From Nocardia xishanensis NBRC 101358 (GTDB lineage: Bacteria; Actinomycetota; Actinomycetes; Mycobacteriales; Mycobacteriaceae), in assembly GCF_001613365.1 (NCBI RefSeq), contig NZ_BDCF01000025.1, positions 1-64,000 of the forward strand: 64,000 bases of DNA, in the 5' to 3' direction. Below, piece after piece: positions 36,320 to 44,625 of this stretch (within the stretch, counting starts at the first letter, position 1; each line of letters opens with the position of its first letter). The notes beneath the pieces are model-generated. The model had not been told where the DNA came from, made no database searches, and worked only from the letters and a program-made list of their open reading frames with translations. Position numbers and translations under genes: made by a program.

Positions 36320-36676
36320 GGCCGTACGGTACCGCCGGTGAAGGGCCGGATTCAGACGCCGCGCCGGTCAGGGCGCGCACCTGGTTACCGCACGGATACG
36401 GGTCTTGTACGGCGTTTATCCGTCGTATCGCTCCCCTGCGCGTCCGCCAAGCGAACTCGACAGCTCACCGGAAGAGATGCGAAGTCAGCCCGATGCCCGC
36501 ATCCGGGTCGATCCCGGAGCAGAGGTGCGCCCGACCAAACATCCCCAACCCATACATTCCGCCGGTTGGCGCGCAGCCCGGATGACCAATGCCGAGGCCC
36601 GCCGGACCGCGCAAGCGAAACGAAGACCCAGCTGTGCGAAGCCCCACCGCACCTCGCACAGCTGGAACGAAGCCGC
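36320..36676. other. Intergenic between the TIGR02569-type gene and moeZ
   Basis: About 360 bp holding the promoter of the TIGR02569-type gene (minus strand) and the moeZ terminator at 36628-36665. Nothing else was recognised. Confidence 0.5.
36628..36665 (-). terminator. moeZ terminator hairpin
   Basis: A 12-bp perfect stem (CCAGCTGTGCGA paired with TCGCACAGCTGG), loop 14, starting 11 bp after the moeZ stop and followed on the minus strand by GTCTTCGTTT. Confidence 0.75.
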
Positions 36677-37861
36677 TCAGTAAACCGGCAGACTAGTGTC
36701 GACCTGGTTGGCCCAGGCGACGATTCCACCCTGCACATGGGTGGCGTCGGAGAAGCCCGCGTTCTTCAGCACCGCGAGCGCCGCGGCGGAACGGACGCCG
36801 GTCTTGCAGTGCAGCACGATCGGACGGTTCTGCGGCAGCTCGGACAGCGCCTCGCCGGAGAGGATGCGGTCCTTCGGGATGAGCCGCGCGCCCTCGATGT
36901 GCACGATGTCCCATTCGACCGGCTCTCGCACGTCGATGAGCTCGATCTCCTTGCCCGCGTCGATCAGTTCCTTCAGCTCGCGCGCGGTGATGGTCGACCC
37001 GGCCGCGGCGGCCTGGCCCTCCTCGGACACCACACCGCAGAACGCTTCGTAGTCGATCAGTTCGGTGATCGGCTGGCGCTCCGGGTCGCGGCGCAGCTTG
37101 ATGGTCCGGTAGCTCATGTCCAGTGCGTCGTAGACCATGAGCCGGCCGAGCAGCGGGTCGCCGATGCCGGTGATCAGCTTGATCGCCTCGGTCACCATGA
37201 TCGAGCCGATGGACGCGCACAGCACGCCGAGCACGCCGCCCTCGGCGCAGGACGGGACCATGCCGGGCGGCGGCGCCTCGGGGTAGAGGTCGCGGTAGTT
37301 CAGGCCGCGGCCGTCGGGGGCGTCCTCCCAGAAGACCGAGACCTGGCCTTCGAAGCGGTAGATGGAACCCCACACGTACGGCTTGCCAGCCAGCACCGCG
37401 GCGTCGTTCACCAGGTAGCGGGTGGCGAAGTTGTCGGTGCCGTCGAGGATCAGGTCGTAGTCGCGGAACAGCTCGACCGCGTTCTCCGGCTCCAGGCGGA
37501 GCTTGTGCAGTCGCACCTCGATGCCGGAGTTGATCTCCAGGATGGAATCGCGCGCGCTGTCGGCCTTCGGACGGCCGATATCGGATTCACCGTGAATGAT
37601 CTGGCGCTGCAAGTTCGAGGAGTCGACCTCGTCGAACTCCACGATGCCGAGGGTGCCCACCCCCGCGGCGGCCAGGTACAGCAGGGCCGGCGAGCCGAGC
37701 CCGCCCGCGCCGATCACGAGCACCTTGGCGTTCTTCAGACGTTTCTGCCCGTCCACACCCACGTCGGGAATGATCAGGTGACGGCTGTAGCGGGCGATCT
37801 CGTCCTTGCTCAGCTCCGCGGCCGGCTCGACCAGCGGCGGCAGGGACTTCGGTGATGACAC
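36677..37861 (-). CDS. moeZ: Adenylyltransferase/sulfurtransferase MoeZ
   Basis: A 394-residue ThiF/MoeB-type E1 enzyme fused to a rhodanese domain. The nucleotide loop GAGGLGSP is at residues 51-58, the DGTDNFATRYL adenylation segment at 140-150, and the rhodanese active-site loop CKTGVR begins at Cys352. It adenylates the C-terminal glycine of small sulfur carriers (MoaD, CysO and relatives) and places sulfur on them, for molybdopterin and other sulfur-containing products. GTG start at 37861. Equivalent to moeB1/moeZ (Rv3206c) by position. Confidence 0.93.
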   Translation of the reverse strand: MSSPKSLPPLVEPAAELSKDEIARYSRHLIIPDVGVDGQKRLKNAKVLVIGAGGLGSPALLYLAAAGVGTLGIVEFDEVDSSNLQRQIIHGESDIGRPKADSARDSILEINSGIEVRLHKLRLEPENAVELFRDYDLILDGTDNFATRYLVNDAAVLAGKPYVWGSIYRFEGQVSVFWEDAPDGRGLNYRDLYPEAPPPGMVPSCAEGGVLGVLCASIGSIMVTEAIKLITGIGDPLLGRLMVYDALDMSYRTIKLRRDPERQPITELIDYEAFCGVVSEEGQAAAAGSTITARELKELIDAGKEIELIDVREPVEWDIVHIEGARLIPKDRILSGEALSELPQNRPIVLHCKTGVRSAAALAVLKNAGFSDATHVQGGIVAWANQVDTSLPVY

Positions 37862-37955
37862 GTCCAGGACTCCTCGAATCGAATTGACCGATCGCGATAT
37901 GCAACGCCGACGATCGAACCGTTCTTCCCACTATCGTCGCGCACCGCTCCGGCGA

Positions 37956-39272
37956 TCAGCCGCGCGGGTACGGCCACGGGTTGAACCGACAGCTCTTGCC
38001 GTCCATCGGGACGAGGCCGTCGGGGTCGAGCGCGGCGATGTCGTTGTTCTTGGTGCCGAAGGTCTGCTGCATCATGATCGGCGCGAGACCGCCGTCGGTC
38101 TCGCACGGCTGATGCTGGTGGTAGCCGATGGCGTGGCCGACCTCGTGGTTGATCTGATACTGCCGGTAGGAGCCGATGTCGCCTTCGAAGGCGAGCGCGC
38201 CGCGCACCCAGCGCACTTCGGAGAGCACCACCCGGTCGAGGTCGGCGTTGAAGCACGAGGAGTCGATCGGGATGTCGAAACCGCAGGATTTCCTGGTGGT
38301 CTGGCGCGAGGTGAGCGAGATCCGGAAATCCGGCTTGCCCTGATCGACGCGGCGGAAGGCGAACTTCTTGTCGTGCGCCCAGCTCTTGGGGTTGGCCAGG
38401 GTGCTGTCGATCATCTTGGCCACCGACTCGTCGCCGCCGAAGCCGGAGGTGTCGACGCCGTCCTCGATCTCGACGGTGTAGCTGAAGTGGTATTCCGCGC
38501 CCGTGCCGAACTCGGCGGTCGCGCCGGGGACCACTCGCCAGGTGCCCGCGCCGTTCTCGGTGAACGGGCCGCCCTCCGGCAGCGCTCCGGTGGGCAGATC
38601 GGCGGGGAACTGTCCGTCGCCGGGCGGTGCGCCGATGATGCCCGCGGTCGCGGCGCGCGGACTGAGCCGTCCGAAGCTGGGGGCCACGTTCGAACCACCG
38701 CCGGTTCCGCCGCCGCGGACCGCGTCGACAATCACCAGCACGGTGACCACGAACAGCACGGGAAGGGCGTACGCGCGCCAGCCGTAGGTGGAGACGAAAC
38801 GACCGAGCGCGCTCTGCTTCTTGGTGTTGCGCTCGGGTCGTGGTCCGCGGGCGCGATTCGGATCGGGTGCCGTGGGGTCCCAGCGTGCCCGCAGGGGCTG
38901 GTGGGAGCGGTTGACGGCGCCGGGGTAGAGGCCGAGAGGGTCGTAGATCTCGACGCCGTTGGCGTCACGTGGCGGCAGGGGTGTCGGCGCGGTTTCCGCC
39001 TCGTCGCCGTCGGGTTTCCGCGGCCACGGATCGATGCGGCTCCCGCGCTCGGGTCTGGATCGGCCGGGCCGACCTGCGATCCCGGACCGCGGTACAGCGC
39101 CCGATCGGGCAGCCGCACCCGAACGCGTTTCGGGACCGGACCTTGCCACGGGTCCAGAGACTACGGAATCGGGCGACCCGGAGCCAGTGGGGTCGAGCGC
39201 ATCGCGCCCGCCGCCGGACACGATGGACGGGCCGGAATCACGCGCCCGATCCCCGTTTGCACGCAGGGTCAC
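37956..39272 (-). CDS. DUF3152 membrane-anchored putative metalloprotease
   Basis: A 438-residue protein. The N-terminal ~180 residues are disordered and rich in Pro, Arg and Ser; a single membrane span (YALPVLFVVTVLVIVDAV) follows; the rest is the outside DUF3152 domain. The domain carries a zinc-protease signature HEVGHAIGYHQH near residue 380, so it may be an extracellular peptidase, though no substrate is known. GTG at 39272 is the likely start; the frame extends upstream but overlaps the divergent TetR promoter. Equivalent to Rv3207c. Confidence 0.8.
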   Translation of the reverse strand: MTLRANGDRARDSGPSIVSGGGRDALDPTGSGSPDSVVSGPVARSGPETRSGAAARSGAVPRSGIAGRPGRSRPERGSRIDPWPRKPDGDEAETAPTPLPPRDANGVEIYDPLGLYPGAVNRSHQPLRARWDPTAPDPNRARGPRPERNTKKQSALGRFVSTYGWRAYALPVLFVVTVLVIVDAVRGGGTGGGSNVAPSFGRLSPRAATAGIIGAPPGDGQFPADLPTGALPEGGPFTENGAGTWRVVPGATAEFGTGAEYHFSYTVEIEDGVDTSGFGGDESVAKMIDSTLANPKSWAHDKKFAFRRVDQGKPDFRISLTSRQTTRKSCGFDIPIDSSCFNADLDRVVLSEVRWVRGALAFEGDIGSYRQYQINHEVGHAIGYHQHQPCETDGGLAPIMMQQTFGTKNNDIAALDPDGLVPMDGKSCRFNPWPYPRG

Positions 39273-39517
39273 ATAAGACAGGTTCTCACAGAGCAGGCGA
39301 CGGCCGGTCGAGCGCGTCCTGAGCGGGGGTTCCGCGCGATACGCGGCCGCTCGGCTCCGCGCACGCCAGACCAGGACCGGCGTCCGGCTGTGCGTCACGT
39401 CTCATTGGCCGGACGAGATCGACGGCCCCGATCGGCATGTGAGCTACAACCGGGTATCGTTCTTTGGATACCCGGTGCACAACCCCTTTTGCCGGGGAAT
39501 CGACTGGGAGAGCCGAA

Positions 39518-40204
39518 ATGACAGACCTCGTGGACCGGATGACGTCCCGCAGAATGTCGTCCGAGGCCATGGTGCCGGCCAAACGCGGTACGCGGTTGCC
39601 GCGTGACGAACGGCGGCAGCAGCTACTCCACGCCGCGAGCGAGGTGTTCGTGCTCCGCGGCTACCACGCGGCGGGCATGGACGAGATCTCGCAGGTCGCC
39701 GGTGTGAGCAAACCGGTGCTCTACCAGCACTTCACCAGCAAGCTGGAGCTGTACATCGCGGTCCTGCAGAACTATGTCGACATGCTGGTGTCGAGCGTGC
39801 GGCAGGCGCTGCGCTCCACCACCGACAACCGCCAGCGCGTGCGCGCCGCCGTGCAGGCCTACTTCGATTTCGTCGACAACGAGATGCAGGGCTTCCGGCT
39901 GGTCTTCGAATCCGACCTGACCAGCGAGCCGCAGGTGCAGCGCCGGGTCGAGCAGGCCACCGAGGCGTGCGTGGACGCCGTCTTCGATCTGGTCGCGCAC
40001 GACTCGGGCTTGGATCCCTACCGTGCGCGCATCCTGGCCGTCGGCCTGGTCGGCACGAGCCAGTTCACCGCGCGCTACTGGCTGGAGGCGGACCGCCCGA
40101 TCCCCAAGGACGAGGCCGTCGACACCACCGTCGCGCTGGCCTGGGGTGGTCTGTCGCACGTCCCGCTGCATCCGATCGAGAACTCGGGCAACTCCCGCTT
40201 CTGA
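39518..40204 (+). CDS. TetR-family transcriptional regulator
   Basis: A 228-residue repressor-type protein. The helix-turn-helix spans about residues 30-75 (RRQQLLHAASEVFVLRGYHAAGMDEISQVAGVSKPVLYQHFTSKLELY). The C-terminal ligand domain is helical. ATG at 39518 has a GGGAGAG site; a further start 54 bp upstream is less likely. It corresponds to Rv3208. Genes it regulates cannot be read from the sequence. Confidence 0.9.
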   Translation: MTDLVDRMTSRRMSSEAMVPAKRGTRLPRDERRQQLLHAASEVFVLRGYHAAGMDEISQVAGVSKPVLYQHFTSKLELYIAVLQNYVDMLVSSVRQALRSTTDNRQRVRAAVQAYFDFVDNEMQGFRLVFESDLTSEPQVQRRVEQATEACVDAVFDLVAHDSGLDPYRARILAVGLVGTSQFTARYWLEADRPIPKDEAVDTTVALAWGGLSHVPLHPIENSGNSRF

Positions 40205-40236
40205 TCGCCCGCGCGGTCGACACACAGCGAACGCGA

Positions 40237-40284
40237 ACGAGCCCTCGGATTCTCCGGTCGATGACCGGGAATCCGAGGGCTCGT
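40237..40284. terminator. Bidirectional terminator between TetR and DUF3107 genes
   Basis: A 16-bp outer stem (ACGAGCCCTCGGATTC at 40237-40252 with 40269-40284) closed by an inner CCGGTC/GACCGG pairing. It lies between convergent genes. Confidence 0.85.
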
Positions 40285-40298
40285 CCTCTTCGATGTCG

Positions 40299-40526
40299 TC
40301 AGACGGCGGCGAAACCGACCCGGCCGCTGGTCGCGGTGCCGATCTCGACGTAGGCGACCTTCGAGGCCTGGATCAGGAACTTGCGGCCCTTGTCGTCGGT
40401 GAGCGCCACCACGCCGCTCGCGCCGCTCAGCGCGTCGGACACCTTCGCCTCGACCTCTTCCGGGGTCTGCGCGCTGTTGATCACGAGTTCGCGCGGGCTA
40501 TCCGAAATACCGATCTTGACCTCCAC
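40299..40526 (-). CDS. DUF3107 family protein
   Basis: A 75-residue protein resembling TB9.4 (Rv3208A): MEVKIGISDSPRELVINSAQ, TPEEVEAKVSDAL, and the C-terminal KVAYVEIGTATSGRVGFAAV. Function is unknown; it is conserved across actinobacteria. GTG at 40526 is preferred because GGAGG lies 6 bp upstream; a TTG two codons earlier would be too close to that site. Confidence 0.9.
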   Translation of the reverse strand: MEVKIGISDSPRELVINSAQTPEEVEAKVSDALSGASGVVALTDDKGRKFLIQASKVAYVEIGTATSGRVGFAAV

Positions 40527-40679
40527 GGCCAACCTCCGAACCTAGAGTCCTGTGCGGCGGTCGGACGTCGCGTCCGCCCGAGCGCTCTTGCTGTCCGGTC
40601 CAAGGCTAGTGCAGGGCAACGGCCGCACGGCACCGCACTGCCTACGCTGATCGCGAAACCCGGTCGGCCCGACGGTCGG

Positions 40680-41231
40680 TCACTTGGGTTCGATCAGCTG
40701 GATCTCCAGCTCGATCTTCACGGCGTCGCTGAGCATGCCTGGCATAGGGCCGCCGACGCCGAAGTCGGTGCGCTTGATGGTTCCGGTGGCGGAGAATCCG
40801 GCGTGCCGGTCGCCGGTCGGGCCGAAGTCCCGCACGCCGCCCCATTCCACCTCGAGGGTGACGGGCTTGGTGACCGGACCGAGGGTGGCCTCGCCCTCGA
40901 CGGTGAACGTTTCGGCGACCTGCACCGGCCGTGGCGAGCGGAAGGTCAGCGTCGGCCGGTTGGCCACGTCGAGAAAGTCGGCGGTGCGGATGTGAGCATC
41001 GCGGTCGGGGTTGCCGGTGTCGAACGAGTCGAGGTAGATGGTGGCGCCGAGCGTCGCGGCGCCCGCGTCGTCGACCACGAATTCGGTCTCGAAGCGGGTG
41101 AATCCGCCGCGCACCTTGGAGATGCCGAGATGGCGGATCGTGAACGCGACCGAGGAGTGGGCGGCGTCCAGTGCCCAGGATCCTGGCTTCAGCTGCTGGG
41201 TGTCGGCGCTGGGTGCGGAAGTGTTCGTCAT
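40680..41231 (-). CDS. YceI-family lipid-binding protein
   Basis: A 183-residue YceI-like lipocalin-type barrel: AHSSVAFTIRHLGISKVRGGFTRFE near the start, SFDTGNPDRDAHIRTADFLDVANRPTLTF and TVEGEATLGPVTKPVTLEVEWGG in the middle, and a terminal DAVKIELEIQLIEPK. Members bind isoprenoids or fatty-acid-like ligands. It lacks a signal peptide, so it is probably cytoplasmic. ATG at 41231; divergent from an XRE regulator whose start is 102 bp away. Confidence 0.9.
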   Translation of the reverse strand: MTNTSAPSADTQQLKPGSWALDAAHSSVAFTIRHLGISKVRGGFTRFETEFVVDDAGAATLGATIYLDSFDTGNPDRDAHIRTADFLDVANRPTLTFRSPRPVQVAETFTVEGEATLGPVTKPVTLEVEWGGVRDFGPTGDRHAGFSATGTIKRTDFGVGGPMPGMLSDAVKIELEIQLIEPK

Positions 41232-41332
41232 GCCATCGACCTTGTCCGGACCGCGGTCCGGTAGCCAGACCGCGGTTATCCTGGACCTGCCAGGGCGAGG
41301 CTGAATATCCGCGGAACGGGCACGATGGTGAC

Positions 41333-42172
41333 ATGGCACGCAACGGTTTCGCCGAATTCCTCGTCGCCCGTCGCGGCGAGCTCCGGCCCGCCGACGTCGG
41401 AATGCCCGAGGGCGGCAGGCGTCGTACGCCGGGACTGCGCCGCGAAGAGGTCGCGGTGCGGGCAGGGGTGAGCGCCGACTACCTGGCCCGGCTGGAGCAA
41501 GGTCGCGACACCAACCCTTCGGTGGCCGTGGTCGACGCGCTCGCCGACGCGCTGTTGCTCGAGGGCGCGCAGCGGCATCACTTCGGCTTGCTCGCGCTCG
41601 CCTCCGGCAACGAATCCCGTTGTCCCGGTAGCGAATCACCCACCGAACAGCTCGGCGAGACGATCCGCGCGGTACTCGACGCGCTGCAGCCGACGCCGGC
41701 GTTCGTCATCGGCAGGCGGCTGAACGTGCTCGGCTGGAACCACGCCTGGGCCGATTTCGCGACCCCGCTCGGCCTGATCGGCGAGCACGGCGAGGCAAAC
41801 CCGGCCTGGTACACGTTCACCGATCCGCGGGCGCGGCGGACGCTGCGGAACTGGCCCGCCGCCGCGGACACGATGGCGACCGCGCTGCTGTGGGCGAAGC
41901 TGCGCTGGCCCGGCGACGAGGAGTTGCTCGGGATGATCGACGCGCTCCAGCGCGAGCCGCAGTTCCTGGAGCGGTGGAAGCCGCACCGGGTCGGCGGCGA
42001 GCCGGTGTCGAGCGTGCTGGAGTTCGATCACCCGGTCTACGGCGAGGTCGACGTGCCGTTCGAGACCATGACGACCGACCGCGACCAGAGCGTCGTCGTC
42101 TGGCTGCTCGACCAGGCCGCGACCCGCTCGCAGGGACTGCGCCTGGTGCACAACCGGGCCGCGAACGAATAG
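41333..42172 (+). CDS. XRE-family regulator with MmyB-like domain
   Basis: A 279-residue transcription factor. The helix-turn-helix begins FLVARRGELRPADVG and contains RRTPGLRREEVAVRAGVSADYLARLEQGRD, a typical start for this actinobacterial group; the MmyB-type ligand domain follows (FVIGRRLNVLGWNHAWADF, DRDQSVVVWLLDQA). Similar proteins are often divergent from, and control, a small oxidoreductase or lipid-binding gene, here the YceI gene. ATG at 41333. Confidence 0.88.
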   Translation: MARNGFAEFLVARRGELRPADVGMPEGGRRRTPGLRREEVAVRAGVSADYLARLEQGRDTNPSVAVVDALADALLLEGAQRHHFGLLALASGNESRCPGSESPTEQLGETIRAVLDALQPTPAFVIGRRLNVLGWNHAWADFATPLGLIGEHGEANPAWYTFTDPRARRTLRNWPAAADTMATALLWAKLRWPGDEELLGMIDALQREPQFLERWKPHRVGGEPVSSVLEFDHPVYGEVDVPFETMTTDRDQSVVVWLLDQAATRSQGLRLVHNRAANE

Positions 42173-42225
42173 GGCGATCTCACGGCCGTGCGCGGGTCGA
42201 AGCCCGCGCCTGTTCGGGCCGAGGC

Positions 42226-42921
42226 TCAGATCCCGAGAACGGCCATCCGCTTGGCGTGGCTGTCCTGCATGCGCTCGAACAGCGCGGCGATGCCGTTGAG
42301 ATCGCCGGTGGCGGTGAGCACCAGATCGGTGAGTTCGTCGCGCTGCGCCATGACGTACTGGGCCTGGGTGATCGCCTCGCCGAGCAGTCGCCTGCCCCAG
42401 AGCGTGAGCCGGTCGCGCTGGGAGCGACTGGCCGACACCGCCCGCCGCACCTCCTCGACCACGAACTCCGAGTGGCTGGTCTCGGCGAGCACGTCGCGGA
42501 CGACGGTGGCCACGTCGGGCGACAGCGCGCCTGCGATCTCGCTGTAGAAGTCGGCGGCGATGCCGTCACCAACGTAGAACTTCACCATCGACTCGAGCCA
42601 GGTCGAGGGGTCGGTGGACGCGTGGTAGGCGTCGAGCGCGCGCACGAACGGCGCCATGGCGTCGAAGACATCGATTCCCCGATCGGCGAGCGCCGCCTCG
42701 AGGGTCTTGAAGTGGTCCATCTCCGCGGAGGCCATCTTGGCGACGGCGACCTTCCCGCGCAGGGTCGGCGACAGCTTGGCCTCCTCGGCCAGCCGGTAGA
42801 ACGCGGAGATCTCACCGTAGGCGAGCACGGCGAACAGCTCGGCCACGCCGGGATGGTCTGCGGCGATGGGCGAAGTTGGATCGAACGAAACGCCAAGCGC
42901 TGCAGATGACTGTGCTCCCAT
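42226..42921 (-). CDS. Ferritin-like di-iron fold protein
   Basis: A 231-residue helical protein corresponding to Rv3210c. It has four-helix-bundle segments with possible metal ligands: FAVLAYGEISAFYRLAEEA, AEMDHFKTLEAAL, FYVGDGIAADFYSEIAG and AETSHSEFVVEEVRRAV. The E...ExxH pattern (AEMDH, SHSE) fits ferritin-like proteins such as the tRNA hydroxylase family, so an iron-dependent oxidase or hydroxylase is possible. It precedes a minus-strand hydrolase gene. Confidence 0.8.
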   Translation of the reverse strand: MGAQSSAALGVSFDPTSPIAADHPGVAELFAVLAYGEISAFYRLAEEAKLSPTLRGKVAVAKMASAEMDHFKTLEAALADRGIDVFDAMAPFVRALDAYHASTDPSTWLESMVKFYVGDGIAADFYSEIAGALSPDVATVVRDVLAETSHSEFVVEEVRRAVSASRSQRDRLTLWGRRLLGEAITQAQYVMAQRDELTDLVLTATGDLNGIAALFERMQDSHAKRMAVLGI

Positions 42922-42996
42922 GCCGCCTAGCTTAATAGGCTCGGCGGAGCAAAGGCGGCCGACAGCCCGTGCGAGGCCGAAGGAAAGGCAGGCCGA

Positions 42997-44043
42997 TCAG
43001 TTCTGTTCCGCGAGGAACTTGTCGAGGTAGGCCCAGGTGGTGTCGCGCGCGGTCTCACCGGCGAGGATACCGAGGTGGCTGCCCGGCGAAGTCTCGTAGC
43101 GAACGGACGCCGAGCCGGTCAGCGTGCGAGTGCCCGCCTCGACGGCCGCGGCGGGGGTGATGGCGTCGGCAGGCCCGCCGACGAGAAGCACGGGCGCCGT
43201 CACGTCGGCGAGCGCGATGCGCCGATCGCCGAGCCGTACGACACCGCGGCCGATGTCGTTGTTCAGGATCAGGCGACCCCACAGCTGTCCGTAGAAGCGG
43301 CCGGGATAACCGGGCATCGCGGCCATGAACCGGTCGATGGACTCCATCTTGGCCAGCGTCTCGGTGCGGGCGATGTTGCTCGCCACGAACCACGGCCTGG
43401 TGAGTTCGCGGTCCCACGCGGTGACCCGGTAGGCCGCGCGGGTGAGCCGAGCCGGGATGCCGCCCGCCGCCCTGACCGCGGTCGAGGTGGCGATGCCGCC
43501 GGTCAGCTCGGCGACCGCGCGCAGCTGCGGGATGCCGGTCATCTTGTCGTAGTCCAGCGGGGAGCCGACGGCGGTGATGGAGCGGATCGGCAGGTGCGCG
43601 TGCGCGGCGGCGGTGAGCAGCGCCAGCGTTCCGCCGATCGACCAGCCGACCAGGTCGACCGGCTTGCCGCCGATATCGGCGGACGTGCGCGTGATCGCCT
43701 CCGGCAGGATGTCGTCGATCCAGTCCTCGAAGCCCATCCTGCGGTCGGCGAAGGTGATCTCGCCGTAGTCGACGAGGTAGGTGGCGCGGCCGGAGTCGCG
43801 CAGGAAGCGCGCCAGGCTCTGGCCGGGACGCAGGTCGAAGCAGCTGGCGGGCGCCGCGAGCGGCGGCACGAGGAGGACAGCGGACGTGCCGTCCGAGGCG
43901 CCTCCGTCGTAGCGGCGCAGCAGGCGGTGCGGCTCGTCCGAAAGCACCGTCGACGGGGCCGGGTCCGGCGCCTCGACACCCGAGCCGAAGGTCAGCGCCC
44001 AGGCGTTGCGGGCGGCGATGGTGACGGTCTCTGCGATGCTCAC
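42997..44043 (-). CDS. Alpha/beta hydrolase, PhaC-like
   Basis: A 348-residue hydrolase of the PhaC/long-chain acyl type. Key motifs: LVPPLAAPASCFDLRPGQSLARFLRD, the nucleophile elbow GWSIGG (about 152-157), the acid residue in LLVGGPADAITP and a terminal histidine in SPGSHLGILAG. The polymer-synthase cysteine of PhaC is replaced by serine (GWSIGG), so esterase activity is more likely than polyhydroxyalkanoate synthesis. GTG start at 44043. Divergent from the helicase gene on its other side. Confidence 0.85.
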   Translation of the reverse strand: MSIAETVTIAARNAWALTFGSGVEAPDPAPSTVLSDEPHRLLRRYDGGASDGTSAVLLVPPLAAPASCFDLRPGQSLARFLRDSGRATYLVDYGEITFADRRMGFEDWIDDILPEAITRTSADIGGKPVDLVGWSIGGTLALLTAAAHAHLPIRSITAVGSPLDYDKMTGIPQLRAVAELTGGIATSTAVRAAGGIPARLTRAAYRVTAWDRELTRPWFVASNIARTETLAKMESIDRFMAAMPGYPGRFYGQLWGRLILNNDIGRGVVRLGDRRIALADVTAPVLLVGGPADAITPAAAVEAGTRTLTGSASVRYETSPGSHLGILAGETARDTTWAYLDKFLAEQN

Positions 44044-44625
44044 CCCAAGAATGTCTCACAGTGGGGTACCGGCGGTAACAGGCAAGTCCGTTTTGCGAGG
44101 TTTCCGCACGTCGGACTCCCGCGGCAGCCGACCGGCCCGACCGGCCGGGCGCGGCGCGCGCGAAGGTCACCGGAACGTAGCTTTTCGGGGGCTGTGACGG
44201 ATTCCGCGACGACGGTGAATTGTCAAGTCGCGCAGCGTCGGTCGGCGCGCGCGCAACGGAAACCGGACTTTTACCGCACTATAACGGCAACGGCAATTCG
44301 AGCCGTGCACAATATCACGCTACAATCGCTGCGGACAACGGAAACTTTCGTTGCCCGCGCGTCCGCCGCTAGGTGTGGCGCTGGGGCTTCCGATGTCCAG
44401 GAAAATGTGCGCGCACCAGATCCGCACCGCGACTGCGCTGCGCCGATGTTCCCCGGTAGTTGCTGTCGACAGGCGGCACCCGACGACATCCGGCTGCGGC
44501 GAGCATTATCGGCGGATACGTGGTTGTCGCGGACCGGCCGGTCCGCCCCACGCCTCGTGCGCGCGTGACGCGATAACGAGGAAGGCACGAACCTGAGCAA
44601 GATCACTGTCGAGCAGGAACCCGGT
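44044..44625. other. Divergent promoter region before rhlE
   Basis: About 580 bp between the hydrolase and helicase starts. An AT-richer stretch lies near 44270-44345. The right end, from 44578, holds a GAGGAAGG ribosome site in front of an in-frame CTG at 44593, so the helicase could start 33 bp earlier than annotated. No other gene is seen. Confidence 0.5.
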